64,000 nt of DNA from an uncultured Oscillospiraceae bacterium (lineage in GTDB: Bacteria; Bacillota; Clostridia; Oscillospirales; Oscillospiraceae): positions 1-64,000 of the forward strand of contig CANRIU010000001.1 of NCBI GenBank assembly GCA_947630755.1, read 5' to 3'. Of this stretch, positions 44,585 to 54,231 are shown piece by piece (positions within the stretch are counted from its first letter, which is position 1; every line of letters begins with the position of its first letter). The translations under genes were made by a program, and so were the position numbers. The notes beneath the pieces were generated by a model, which saw only the letters and a list, made by a program, of their open reading frames with translations, made no database searches and was not told where the DNA came from.

Positions 44585-45430
44585 CTACTGGGGCATATTT
44601 ACCCAGGTCTCCGCCATGACTATGTAGCCAAGGCTGTTGTTCTCGCTGCGCACCGTCACGGGCAGGAGGTAGTACTCCTCCGAATTTTCATAGTCTATGA
44701 CGTAGGCGGAGTACACCCCCTCGCTCTCTTCAAAGACGGAGTCGATGTAGACACCCATGGGGTCGAGAAGCCTGGTCACGGTCTCCAGCCTCCCGGCGAA
44801 GAAGGCCTCAAAAATCGCCTCTCTCTCCACGGTGTACTCCTTTATATTCCCCTTGCCGTCGGTGTAGACCCCCGTAACGGCCCCGTCGGTCAGGGAGTGC
44901 TCCGCGCTTTCATCGGGCGGTGGGGCTTCGGCTGACTCCTGCATGTAGTACTCCTTGCCGTATGGGTAGAAGGTCCGCCTGTACCCCAGGCACCAGCCGT
45001 ACTCGTCGTCGAGCACCAGCTCCACGTCGAGTGAATCCGAGTAGTACCCCACGTTCCACAGCACTATCGCCCCGCCGTCGGAGGTCAGCCGGAGCTCCGG
45101 GGCGATGGTCACGTCGTAGTCCTCCGGGTCGCTGACCACAAGCTCCAGCTCCCGCACCACCGAGTCCGCCGCCACTCTGGCGGTCTCGGTGGTGAAGACC
45201 CTGCCGCCCGTGAGGACGATGGATGTGGAGCTGCCGGAGGCGGCGGTCTGGAGCCTCTCCAGCGGGGAGAGGTCGGATATTAAGCTCAGCTGCACCGGGT
45301 CCACGGACACCGCCTCGGCCTCGGCGTAAAGCCGCCTGTCGCGCAGTCCGAGTATGAGGCTCGGCGTGAAAAAGCTCACCGCCAGCAGAAGGACCAGGAA
45401 AGCGATTATAAGGATGGATCTTCTCTTCAT
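44585..45430 (-). CDS. Membrane-anchored extracytoplasmic protein of unknown function, TCS-linked
   Basis: N-terminal TM RSILIIAFLVLLLAVSFF; ATGA overlap with histidine kinase. Confidence 0.7.
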   Translation of the reverse strand: MKRRSILIIAFLVLLLAVSFFTPSLILGLRDRRLYAEAEAVSVDPVQLSLISDLSPLERLQTAASGSSTSIVLTGGRVFTTETARVAADSVVRELELVVSDPEDYDVTIAPELRLTSDGGAIVLWNVGYYSDSLDVELVLDDEYGWCLGYRRTFYPYGKEYYMQESAEAPPPDESAEHSLTDGAVTGVYTDGKGNIKEYTVEREAIFEAFFAGRLETVTRLLDPMGVYIDSVFEESEGVYSAYVIDYENSEEYYLLPVTVRSENNSLGYIVMAETWVNMPQ

Positions 45431-46815
45431 TCCGTCCTCCCCCCGTTAAGCTCCGCGGTGATGGATGTGCCCTTGCCCTCAACGCTTCTTATCAGCAGCC
45501 GCCCGTTGTGGAGCTGCGCTATCTCGTCGCACAGCGCAAGGCCCAGCCCCACGCCCCCCTGGGACCGGGAGCGGGACTTGTCCACCCGGTAGAAGGCCTC
45601 GGTTATCTTCGCCACCTCCGCCTCAGGGATGCCTCTGCCGTTGTCGGTGACGGATATGACGCAGCCGCCCTCGGTGAGCTCGCAGAGGATGAATATGGCC
45701 CCGTCCCCCTCCATTGCCTTTCTGGCGTTGTCCACAAGGTTTATTATGAGGGACTTCACAAGGTCCGGCTCCAGCATACACCGCCCCTCCCCCGCCCTGT
45801 ATCTGAGGGTTATGCCCAGGCGCGTAAGCTGCGGCCTCATCACCCGCACGACTCCGGTGACTATCGCCGCCGGGGATGCGGGGGTGAGCTCGAAGTCCCG
45901 CTTTTTCAGCATCAGAAGGTCCAGCAGCTTGATCGACAGGCTCTCAAGCCGCCGCCCCTCGGAGAAGATGTAGTTTGCCGCCTCCTGCTCCTCCTCCGGA
46001 GTGAGCATCCTGCGGCGAATCAGGTCCGCGTAGCCGATTATGCAGGTCATGGGCGTCTTGAGCTCGTGGGCGAAGGAGCCCATGAACTCCGTCTGCCGCC
46101 GGGCGTTCTCCTGGAGCTCCTTGATGTTCTCCTCCAGCCTTCCCGCCATGGAGTTGAACTCGTCCGCCAGGTCCTCCAGCTCGTCCCCGGATTTCACGGC
46201 GGCGCGGCTGGCAAGGTCCCCCTGGCCTATCTTCCTCGCGGCCCGGGTGAGCTTTGTCAGCGGCTGCGTCAGCAGCACCGCCATAAGCCACGACCCCGCG
46301 GCGCCGATGAGCACCGTCAGCACCAGAAGCCTCCGGTAGGTGGCAAGCTGCTGGTCTCTGAGGGAGTATATGTCCGAAATGTCCATGAGTATGAACAGCG
46401 ACAGCTTCTCCCCGTTGGCGCTCATGCACCCGGAGATCTGCAGATAGCTCCTGCCGCCCTCGGCCCAGTAGCTCACGGTGCACTCCCCGGGCGTGGTGTC
46501 CCGCTCCCGGGGACTGACGCCGGAGGTGTACAGCATCGTCTCCGGCGTTATGAGGCTCACTCCGTCCCACATGGACCTGTTCGAGCCCCCCAGCGTCCTT
46601 ATGGCGTCCACTATGTCCTCGTAGCCCGACTGGTTGGATATGGAGTTTGCCAGAAGCAGCGTGCCCTGCACGGAGTAATATGTGCGCAGTGCGGACTCCC
46701 GCTCGCTCGCCACCATGGAGTCGAAGGACGCGGAGACCATGAGGCTCCCGCATATGCTGAAAATCACCGCCAGCAGCGTCACCGCGCCGATGGTCATCTT
46801 GACCCGGAGCTTCAC
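45427..46815 (-). CDS. HAMP-containing sensor histidine kinase
   Basis: FAHELKTPMTCIIGYADLIRR H-box; NLVDNARKAM N-box; DNGRGIPEAE; GVGLGLALCDEIAQLHNG. Confidence 0.93.
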   Translation of the reverse strand: MKLRVKMTIGAVTLLAVIFSICGSLMVSASFDSMVASERESALRTYYSVQGTLLLANSISNQSGYEDIVDAIRTLGGSNRSMWDGVSLITPETMLYTSGVSPRERDTTPGECTVSYWAEGGRSYLQISGCMSANGEKLSLFILMDISDIYSLRDQQLATYRRLLVLTVLIGAAGSWLMAVLLTQPLTKLTRAARKIGQGDLASRAAVKSGDELEDLADEFNSMAGRLEENIKELQENARRQTEFMGSFAHELKTPMTCIIGYADLIRRRMLTPEEEQEAANYIFSEGRRLESLSIKLLDLLMLKKRDFELTPASPAAIVTGVVRVMRPQLTRLGITLRYRAGEGRCMLEPDLVKSLIINLVDNARKAMEGDGAIFILCELTEGGCVISVTDNGRGIPEAEVAKITEAFYRVDKSRSRSQGGVGLGLALCDEIAQLHNGRLLIRSVEGKGTSITAELNGGRTE

Positions 46816-47471
46816 GGCCCGACCTCCAATCGGTAGCCCACCTTGTGGACGGATACAAGCTTGTCCTCCCAGCCCACCTTCCGGCGCAGGCGCTGGATGT
46901 GCAGGTCCACGGTGCGGCTGCCCACGTTGTAGTCCCCGCCCCAGACCCGCTCATATATCGTCTCCCGGTAGAGCGCCGCCCCGGGGTTCCGGGCGAAGAG
47001 CAGCAGAAGGTTGTACTCCTTGTTCGTCAGCGGTATCTCCTCCCCGTCCCGGGTGACACGCATGGAGCGTGTGTCGATGGACAGCCCCGCGATCTCGATC
47101 ACGCTTGCCAGCTTGTTGTAGCGCCGGAGCACCACCTCCACCCGCGCCAGAAGCTCCACTATCTCAAAGGGCTTTACTATATAGTCCTCCGCCCCCATGC
47201 GAAGTCCCTGCACCCTGTCGTAAATGTCCCCCTTTGCGGTGAGAAATATCACCGGCACCTCCAGCGGCCTTATGTAGTCCATGAGCTCAAAGCCCGTGGC
47301 CCCGGGCAGCATTATGTCGAGAAGCACCAGGTCGAAGGTCTCCTTCTCCAATATGTCCGCCGCCGCCAGGCCGTCGTAGACGCAGGTGCAGTTATATCCC
47401 GCCTTTGTCAGGCTCATTTTAATAAGATTGGCTATGGGCCGCTCGTCGTCAACTATGAGAATTTTGATCAT
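46812..47471 (-). CDS. OmpR/PhoB-family response regulator
   Basis: KILIVDDERPIANLIKMSL; DLVLLDIMLPGATGFEL; winged-helix C-term VGSRTVDLHIQRLRRKVG; ATGA overlap with HK. Confidence 0.95.
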   Translation of the reverse strand: MIKILIVDDERPIANLIKMSLTKAGYNCTCVYDGLAAADILEKETFDLVLLDIMLPGATGFELMDYIRPLEVPVIFLTAKGDIYDRVQGLRMGAEDYIVKPFEIVELLARVEVVLRRYNKLASVIEIAGLSIDTRSMRVTRDGEEIPLTNKEYNLLLLFARNPGAALYRETIYERVWGGDYNVGSRTVDLHIQRLRRKVGWEDKLVSVHKVGYRLEVGP

Positions 47472-47501
47472 TTGCTAAGCTCCCCCTTTGTTTCTGACGG
47501 C

Positions 47502-47537
47502 ATAATACATCAGCGCTGCATCAAATCTGCATCATTT
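47502..47537. promoter_or_regulatory. Three 11-bp direct repeats (TRCATCA core) plus minus-strand -10 TATTAT: candidate response-regulator box
   Basis: ATACATCAGCG|CTGCATCAAAT|CTGCATCATTT at 47505-47537; minus-strand TATTAT at 47507-47502. Confidence 0.55.
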
Positions 47538-47547
47538 GCGCGGCCCT

Positions 47548-47575
47548 TGCCATTTTCGGCAAAAAGCGGTATAAT
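47548..47575 (+). promoter_or_regulatory. Predicted promoter TTGCCA-N16-TATAAT for 47.7-kb operon
   Basis: Direct reading; 10 nt downstream of the last 11-bp repeat. Confidence 0.55.
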
Positions 47576-47671
47576 CTGCTCATGAAGCGGCGGCAGTTAA
47601 ATAATTATACCACAGCCGGACAAAAACGAAAAGCGGCATAAGCTTAAATTAAACTTTAAAAATCTGGAGGT

Positions 47672-48019
47672 ATGACTATGGATGGTGTAAAATTCGGCAT
47701 CGAGGAATTTGATGCCATGGCTGTCTGTGAGCGCGGTCTCCGGGAGTGCATGGACCATATATCCATGGTGGGCAACGACCTTAACAGCATTGCAAACAAC
47801 ATGCCGGACAACCTTATTTTTCAGGAGTACAGGCGCAGATCCATGTACATTCTGGATACGCTGTGCCGCGTGAGGGAGGACATGGCACACCTTGTAAGTC
47901 ATCTGGGTGCGCAGATGCAGGAGTACCTGGACCTCGCAGGCAAAGTGTCAGGGGAGTTTTCAACCGGCGCCGACTCCGGCTGCGGCGGCGGGCCGGGAAA
48001 GGCGGGCGGCAATCCATGA
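47672..48019 (+). CDS. Orphan 115-aa helical protein with Gly/Cys-rich tail
   Basis: MTMDGVKFGIEEFDAMAVCERGL...KVSGEFSTGADSGCGGGPGKAGGNP; ATGA overlap with downstream HAD gene; family not recognised. Confidence 0.7.
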   Translation: MTMDGVKFGIEEFDAMAVCERGLRECMDHISMVGNDLNSIANNMPDNLIFQEYRRRSMYILDTLCRVREDMAHLVSHLGAQMQEYLDLAGKVSGEFSTGADSGCGGGPGKAGGNP

Positions 48020-48867
48020 GCGCAGGCGGGCCCGTCATAGCCCTGATGTATGACTTCGACAAAACTCTGTGCACCAAGGACATGCAGGAGTACAGCTTCA
48101 TCCCCAACGTCAACATGACGGCGGAGGAGTTCTGGCGGGAGGCCAACGGCCTCGCCGTCGAGAAGAAAATGGACGGCATACTGGCCTATATGTACGTCAT
48201 GCTGGAGCGCTCCCGGGCGGCGCGAAAGTCCATACGCCGGGAGAGCTTTGTGAAGCTGGGCAGGGACCTGGAGTTCTTCCCCGGGGTGGAGAGCTGGTTT
48301 GACCGGATGAGCGCCTTCGGCGAGAGCCTTGGGGCTCAGGTCCGCCACTACATAATCTCCTCCGGCCTCCGGGAGATAATCGAGGGCTCCAGCATCTACG
48401 GCTATTTTTCCGAGGTGTTCGCCTGCGAGTACCTCTACGACGTGGACGGCGTGGCTGTCTGGCCCAAAAACGTGGTAAATTACACCACAAAGACCCAGTT
48501 TCTCTTCCGGATAAACAAGGGCGTCACGGACTTGAGCGACGACCGCACCCTCAACGAGTACACCCCGGAGGATAAGCGCCCCGTGCCCTTCCGGAACATG
48601 ATATACATCGCCGACGGCGTCACCGACGTGCCCTGCATGAAGCTCGTGCGGGTGAACGGCGGCTGCTCCATCGCCGTGTACCCCCAGGGCCGCCCCGGCG
48701 CGGCGGCGTCATTAGTCCGGGACGGCAGGGCTGACTTCATGCTCCCGGCTGACTACTCCGCCGACGGGGAGCTGGAGGCCACCGTCCGGGACGTGGTACG
48801 CCGGATGGTCATATCCGACTCCCTCATCCGCCGCAGCGCCATGCAGAGGGAGGGCGCCCCATGCTGA
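48016..48867 (+). CDS. HAD-superfamily phosphatase (phosphoserine-phosphatase-like)
   Basis: ALMYDFDKTLCTKDMQEYSF; IISSGLREIIEGS; IYIADGVTDVPCMKL. Confidence 0.85.
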   Translation: MSAGGPVIALMYDFDKTLCTKDMQEYSFIPNVNMTAEEFWREANGLAVEKKMDGILAYMYVMLERSRAARKSIRRESFVKLGRDLEFFPGVESWFDRMSAFGESLGAQVRHYIISSGLREIIEGSSIYGYFSEVFACEYLYDVDGVAVWPKNVVNYTTKTQFLFRINKGVTDLSDDRTLNEYTPEDKRPVPFRNMIYIADGVTDVPCMKLVRVNGGCSIAVYPQGRPGAAASLVRDGRADFMLPADYSADGELEATVRDVVRRMVISDSLIRRSAMQREGAPC

Positions 48868-49136
48868 TAAAGCTCCTCGCCGCCTATCTCGCCGCCGTGA
48901 ATCTTGCGGCCTTTGTGCTCTACGCCGTGGACAAGCGCAGGGCAAGGCTCAACATGTGGCGCATACCCGAGGCGACGCTCCTGCTGCTGCCGTTCCTCGG
49001 CGGGTCCCTGGGGGGATTTCTGGGTATGCGCGTCTTTCACCACAAGACAAAGCACCCGAAGTTCTATATCCTCCTGCCCGCGCTGCTCATACTGCACCTC
49101 GCGCTGCTTATGTGGGCGGCCCGCGCGCTTGCATGA
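48861..49136 (+). CDS. DUF1294 family small membrane protein
   Basis: NLAAFVLYAVDKRRARLNMWRIPEATLLLLPFLGGSLGGFLGMRVFHHKTKHPKF. Confidence 0.85.
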   Translation: MLIKLLAAYLAAVNLAAFVLYAVDKRRARLNMWRIPEATLLLLPFLGGSLGGFLGMRVFHHKTKHPKFYILLPALLILHLALLMWAARALA

Positions 49137-49174
49137 AGGACCGCCTGAAAAGCAGTGGACAGACAAATCCCCTC

Positions 49175-49209
49175 CCGTCGGCAAAGGCAAAGAAAGCCTT
49201 TGCCGACGG
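49175..49209. repeat. Palindromic element core CCGTCGGCAAAGGC-AAAGAAA-GCCTTTGCCGACGG
   Basis: 14-bp perfect arms 175-188/196-209; same core recurs at 54456-54482. Confidence 0.85.
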
Positions 49210-49280
49210 CTTGAAAAGGCTCTTGTAAACCGGGGCGCGGTGGGGTATAATCATGTGAACGCTTGCGGAGAGGTATTTTT

Positions 49281-50708
49281 ATGGCTTTGACCGGGAAGAG
49301 AGAAAACATCGGCTGGGGGGAGTTTTTGAGGACCCTGGCGGCTATTGGGATCCCCGTGGCGGTGCAGAACCTTCTGACGACAACGGCGTCCATGGTGGAC
49401 ACCATGATGGTTGCGCCCCTGGGGGAGAACACCGTGGGGGCGCTGGGGCTGTGCGCCCAGTTTTCGTCGCTGATGTTCTCCTGCTACTGGGGCTTTGTGG
49501 GCGGCGGCACGCTGTTCATATCCCAGTATTGGGGGGCGAGGGACGACGAGGGCATCGACCGCTCCTACGGCATGACCTGGGTGTGCATGATGAGCGTCTC
49601 GGCCGTGTTCTCCCTGCTTGCGCTCCTCGCGCCGGAGACGGTGATGGCGCTGTACACCGACAAGACCGGGATACAGGATTTAGGCGTCCGGTACCTGAAG
49701 ATCGTGGGATTTGCCTACCCGATGCAGGTGTGCTCCATGGCCATGAGCACGCTTCTGCGCTCCACGGAGCGGGTGCGCATACCGATGGCGGCCTCCGCCG
49801 CGTCGGTGGGGACGAATATATTTTTAAACTGGGTGCTGATTTACGGGCATCTGGGCGCAAAGCCCATGGGCATAAGCGGCGCCGCCCTGGCGACCACCAT
49901 TGCCGCGGCGGTGAACGTGCTGTCGATGTACCTGATGGCCTGGGCGAGGGGTTACAGGCACCTTTTTCACATACGCGCCCACTTCCGGTGGGCGGCGAAG
50001 CACACGCGGCAGTATTTCAGAAAGTGCTTCCCGATAATATGCAACGAGCTCCTCATCGGCGTGGGGAACATGGTGATAAACGTTACCCTGGGGCGGCAGC
50101 CGGAGGCGGTCATAAACGGACTTGCGGTGTTCCGCACGCTGGAGGGGCTGATAATCGGCTTCTTCGCCGGGTTCTCCTCGGCGGCGTCGGTGCTGGTGGG
50201 AAAGTGCGTGGGCGCCGGGGAGCTGGAGACGGCCTTCACCCGGGCAAAGAGGCTCACCTACCTGTGCAGCGCGTTTATCGGCACGGCCGGGGCGGCGGTA
50301 CTTGCCCTGAGGGGGCCGATACTCACGGCGATGGGGCTCTCCGGGGCGTCCTATGAGGCGGGGACGACGTTTTTGCTCATATACGTCTGCGTCTCGGTGA
50401 TAAGAATGGGCAACTGGATACAAAACGACGTCTACCGCTCCTCCGGCGACGCGGTGACGGGGACGGTGCTGGAGATAGCTTTCATGTATCTGCTTGTTAT
50501 CCCCGCGGTGCTGGCGTCCGGGTTCCGGTTCCACGCGCCCTACTGGGTGATATTCCTGTGCTGCTACATCGACGAGCCGATAAGGTACGTCATAATGCAG
50601 CTCAAGCTCTACTCCGGGGAGTGGATAAGACCCGTGACGGAGCAGGGCGTGAGGGCGCTGGAGGAATTTCGGAAAAACCACCCGCCGAGGCGCCCGGTCA
50701 GGGGATAA
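49281..50708 (+). CDS. MATE family efflux transporter
   Basis: IGIPVAVQNLLTTTASMVDTMMVAPLGENTVGALGLCAQF; 12-TM-like composition. Confidence 0.9.
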   Translation: MALTGKRENIGWGEFLRTLAAIGIPVAVQNLLTTTASMVDTMMVAPLGENTVGALGLCAQFSSLMFSCYWGFVGGGTLFISQYWGARDDEGIDRSYGMTWVCMMSVSAVFSLLALLAPETVMALYTDKTGIQDLGVRYLKIVGFAYPMQVCSMAMSTLLRSTERVRIPMAASAASVGTNIFLNWVLIYGHLGAKPMGISGAALATTIAAAVNVLSMYLMAWARGYRHLFHIRAHFRWAAKHTRQYFRKCFPIICNELLIGVGNMVINVTLGRQPEAVINGLAVFRTLEGLIIGFFAGFSSAASVLVGKCVGAGELETAFTRAKRLTYLCSAFIGTAGAAVLALRGPILTAMGLSGASYEAGTTFLLIYVCVSVIRMGNWIQNDVYRSSGDAVTGTVLEIAFMYLLVIPAVLASGFRFHAPYWVIFLCCYIDEPIRYVIMQLKLYSGEWIRPVTEQGVRALEEFRKNHPPRRPVRG

Positions 50709-50776
50709 TTTTGGCCCGGACGCTTGCCTGCGGAGGGGTATGTGTGGTATACTTAATACTCCGAGGTGGCGGGACA

Positions 50777-51592
50777 ATGAAAAAGGTACAGATTCCGGAA
50801 AGCTTAAAAGGGAGCGGGTACAGGCTGCTGCTCTTCGACCTGGACGACACGCTGCTGCGCCGGGACAAGACCATATCCCCCGGAAATCTTGAGGTGCTCC
50901 GGCGGATAGAGCTGTCCGGGGCGGCGGCGGTGGGTGTCTCCACCTCCAGAAGCGAGAAAAACGCCGAGCCCTTTATCCGGGCCCTGCGCCCGGACGCCCT
51001 CATCACCAGCGCCGGGGCCCATGTCAGGGCCGGGGAGCGGGTGATATTCTCCGCACCCTTTACGCCGGAGCAGACGCAGAGGATAATCGGCGCGGTCTTC
51101 GGGCTTTTGGGACCGGGGGCGCTTATGGACGCGGACACGCCCACGGCGCACTACCGAAACTACCCGGTCACGGAGCATGAGTTCGCCGCGGGCTTTGAGG
51201 AGTGCGTGGAGACGGACTTCTCCCGCTTTTCCGGGGAGCCGCTGATGGTCTGCGCGAAGCTGCGCTCCGCCGGTGACGCGAGGGCGCTCACAAAGGCGCT
51301 GCCCTTTGCGGACATAATAAAATTTGTAAATTCCGACTGGCACAAGATAACGAAAAAGGGCGTCACAAAGGCTCTGGGCATAGAGAAGCTCTGCCGCGCG
51401 CTGGGGATCAGCCCCGGGGAGATAATCGCCTTCGGGGACGACCTTGCGGATGTGGAGATGCTGGAGCTCTCGGGCCTCGGCGTCGCGATGGGAAACGCGG
51501 TCCCGGAGGTGAAGGCCGCCGCGGACGTGGTTATCGGCACGAACGAGACCGACGCCATCGGTGAGCTTCTCAAGGACCTGTTCAATCTATAA
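50777..51592 (+). CDS. Cof-type HAD-superfamily hydrolase
   Basis: LLLFDLDDTLLRRDKTISPGN; IIAFGDDLADVEMLELSGLGVAMGNAVPEVKAAAD. Confidence 0.9.
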   Translation: MKKVQIPESLKGSGYRLLLFDLDDTLLRRDKTISPGNLEVLRRIELSGAAAVGVSTSRSEKNAEPFIRALRPDALITSAGAHVRAGERVIFSAPFTPEQTQRIIGAVFGLLGPGALMDADTPTAHYRNYPVTEHEFAAGFEECVETDFSRFSGEPLMVCAKLRSAGDARALTKALPFADIIKFVNSDWHKITKKGVTKALGIEKLCRALGISPGEIIAFGDDLADVEMLELSGLGVAMGNAVPEVKAAADVVIGTNETDAIGELLKDLFNL

Positions 51593-51703
51593 ATCCATAA
51601 ATCCATGGAAAAAGGGTGGTAAAATATGCTTAAGGCCGATCTTCCGCCGTCATGGCGCGGAGCAAACGCTTATTACGGTCAAAAATGAGGAGGAGAGAAA
51701 AAA

Positions 51704-52549
51704 ATGACTGAAGCAGAAAAAAGGGATCTGGCGATAAAGGCCGTGAAGGTCCGCATGGGCATAATAGAGGGGACCCACGCCGCCAGGGCGGGTCACCCGG
51801 GAGGGTCGCTGAGCTCGGCGGACCTGTTCGCGTACCTCTATTTCAAGGAGCTGCGGGTGGACCCCGCCGACCCGAAAAACCCGGAGAGGGACCGCTTTGT
51901 GCTCTCAAAGGGCCACTGCGCGCCGGGACTTTACGCGGCGCTGGCGCTCCGGGGCTTTTTCCCCTGGGAGGACCTTAAGACCCTCCGGCAGATAGGAAGC
52001 CACCTCCAGGGCCACCCCAACATGAACATGACGCCGGGCGTGGATATGTCCACCGGCTCTCTGGGCCAGGGCGTCTCCGCCGCGGCGGGGATGGCGAAGG
52101 CCGCGAAGTACCTGGGCAACCCCTGCCGGGTCTACACGCTTCTCGGCGACGGCGAGATCGAGGAGGGCCAGGTCTGGGAGGCCTTCATGTTCGCCGCCAA
52201 CTACAAGCTCGACAACTTCGTCGCCATAATCGACAAGAACGGCCTCCAGATAGACGGCCCCACGAAGGACGTCATGGACTCCGGGGACCTGGCGGCGAAG
52301 CTCCGGGCCTTCGGCTTTGAGGTCGCGGAGATAAACGGGCACGACTATGACGAGATGGAGGCTGCCTTTAAAAAAGCCCGGGAGACCGTGGGCAGGCCCT
52401 TCGGCATCGTCATGCACACAATAAAGGGGCTGGGCGTCAGCTACATGACAAACGCCGTGGAGTGGCACGGCAAGGCCCCCAACGACGCGGAATACGAGAC
52501 AGCCATGGGCGAGCTTAATGCGAGACTTGCGGAACTGGAGGCGAAATAA
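51704..52549 (+). CDS. Transketolase, N-terminal subunit
   Basis: AGHPGGSLSSADLFAYLYF; KGHCAPGLYAALA; TGSLGQGVSAAAGMAKAAK; GDGEIEEGQVWEA. Confidence 0.93.
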   Translation: MTEAEKRDLAIKAVKVRMGIIEGTHAARAGHPGGSLSSADLFAYLYFKELRVDPADPKNPERDRFVLSKGHCAPGLYAALALRGFFPWEDLKTLRQIGSHLQGHPNMNMTPGVDMSTGSLGQGVSAAAGMAKAAKYLGNPCRVYTLLGDGEIEEGQVWEAFMFAANYKLDNFVAIIDKNGLQIDGPTKDVMDSGDLAAKLRAFGFEVAEINGHDYDEMEAAFKKARETVGRPFGIVMHTIKGLGVSYMTNAVEWHGKAPNDAEYETAMGELNARLAELEAK

Positions 52550-52550
52550 G

Positions 52551-53489
52551 ATGAGCGAAATAAAGAAACTGGCCACCCGCGACGCCTACGGCGCGGCCCT
52601 GGCGAAGCTTGGCGAGGAGCACGAGGACGTGGTGGTCTTTGAGGCGGACCTTGCCGCGGCAACAAAGACCGGCGTATTTAAGAAGAAATTCCCGGAGCGG
52701 CACTTTGAGTGCGGCATCGCCGAGGGGAACATGATGGCCGTGGCGGCGGGCGCGGCGAGCATGGGCCTTGTGCCCTTCGCCTCCAGCTTTGCCATGTTCG
52801 CGGCGGGGAGGGCCTTCGAGCAGGTCCGCAACTCCATCGGCTACCCCCACCTCAATGTGAAGATCGGCGCCACCCACGGCGGCATATCCGTGGGCGAGGA
52901 CGGGGCCAGCCACCAGTGCTGCGAGGATTTCGCCCTCATGCGCTCCATCCCCGGCATGGTGGTGCTCTGCCCCTCGGATGCCGTGGAGGCGGAGGCCGCG
53001 GTCCGCGCCGCCTACGAGCACCAGGGCCCGGTGTATCTCAGGTTCGGCAGGCTCGCCATCCCCGTATTCCACGACGAGAACGATTTCAGCTTTGAGATAG
53101 GCCGCGGCGAGACGCTCCGCGAGGGAGGCGACGTCGCCCTTATCGCCACGGGCCTTATGGTCTACGAGGCGCTTCAGGCGGCGGAGCAGCTTGCCGCCGA
53201 GGGGATAGACGCCCGTGTCATAAACCTTTGCACCATAAAGCCCCTGGACGAGGAGCTTGTGCTCAGGGCCGCGAAGGAGTGCGGAAAGATCGTCACCTGC
53301 GAGGAGCACTCCATCATCGGCGGGCTTGGCGAGGCCGTCTGCGCCGCCGTAGCGGAGAGCGGCATCCCCTGCCGGGTAAAACGTGTGGGCGTAAATGACG
53401 AGTTCGGTCACTCCGGCCCCGCGGTCGCGCTTTTAAAGCAGTTCGGCCTCTCGGCGGAGAACATCGCGAAAACGGCAAAAGAGCTGTAA
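52551..53489 (+). CDS. Transketolase, C-terminal subunit
   Basis: [69 protein letters not shown]. Confidence 0.93.
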   Translation: MSEIKKLATRDAYGAALAKLGEEHEDVVVFEADLAAATKTGVFKKKFPERHFECGIAEGNMMAVAAGAASMGLVPFASSFAMFAAGRAFEQVRNSIGYPHLNVKIGATHGGISVGEDGASHQCCEDFALMRSIPGMVVLCPSDAVEAEAAVRAAYEHQGPVYLRFGRLAIPVFHDENDFSFEIGRGETLREGGDVALIATGLMVYEALQAAEQLAAEGIDARVINLCTIKPLDEELVLRAAKECGKIVTCEEHSIIGGLGEAVCAAVAESGIPCRVKRVGVNDEFGHSGPAVALLKQFGLSAENIAKTAKEL

Positions 53490-53535
53490 ACCTGTCCCAC
53501 AGGGACATATCACAACAATCAGGGAGGAAACTGCC

Positions 53536-54189
53536 ATGAAAATATTCATCGATACCGCCAATGTGGATGACATCCGCAGGGCGAATGATTTGGGCGTCAT
53601 CTGCGGCGTCACCACAAACCCCAGCCTCATCGCGAAGGAGGGCCGGGACTTCGGCGAGGTCATCCGGGAGATAACCTCCATCGTGGACGGGCCCATCTCC
53701 GGCGAGGTCAAGGCCACCACCACCGACGCCGAGGGCATGATAAAGGAGGGCCGGGAGATCGCCGCCATCCACCCCAACATGGTGGTGAAGATACCCATGA
53801 CCGCCGAAGGGCTCAAAGCCGTGAAGGTCCTGAGCGGGGAGGGCATAAAGACCAACGTCACATTGGTGTTCACCGCCAATCAGGCGCTTCTGGCGGCCCT
53901 CGCGGGGGCGACCTACGTCAGCCCCTTCCTCGGGCGGCTTGACGACATCTCCACCGAGGGCGTGGCCCTCATCCGGGACATCGTCACCATCTTCAAAAAC
54001 TACGGCTTCAACACCGAGATAATCTGCGCCTCCATCCGCAACCCCATCCACGTCACCCAGTGCGCCCTGGCAGGGGCCCACATCGCCACCATCCCCTACG
54101 GCGTCATCGAGCAGATGCTCCACCACCCTCTCACCGACGCCGGGATAGAGAAGTTCAAGAAGGACTACATCGCCGTATTCGGCGAATAA
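53536..54189 (+). CDS. Transaldolase (fructose-6-phosphate aldolase-like, short type)
   Basis: [84 protein letters not shown]. Confidence 0.92.
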   Translation: MKIFIDTANVDDIRRANDLGVICGVTTNPSLIAKEGRDFGEVIREITSIVDGPISGEVKATTTDAEGMIKEGREIAAIHPNMVVKIPMTAEGLKAVKVLSGEGIKTNVTLVFTANQALLAALAGATYVSPFLGRLDDISTEGVALIRDIVTIFKNYGFNTEIICASIRNPIHVTQCALAGAHIATIPYGVIEQMLHHPLTDAGIEKFKKDYIAVFGE

Positions 54190-54192
54190 ACC

Positions 54193-54231
54193 AGTAAAAA
54201 GGACCGGAATTAAACTTCCGGTCCTTTTACT
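54193..54231. terminator. Terminator downstream of transaldolase
   Basis: AGTAAAAAGGACCGGAA-N6-TTCCGGTCCTTTTACT. Confidence 0.85.

Noticed and set aside
53536-54189. Dedicated fructose-6-phosphate aldolase rather than transaldolase
   Set aside because: Short-type transaldolase and FSA cannot be separated by eye; adjacency to transketolase favours transaldolase.
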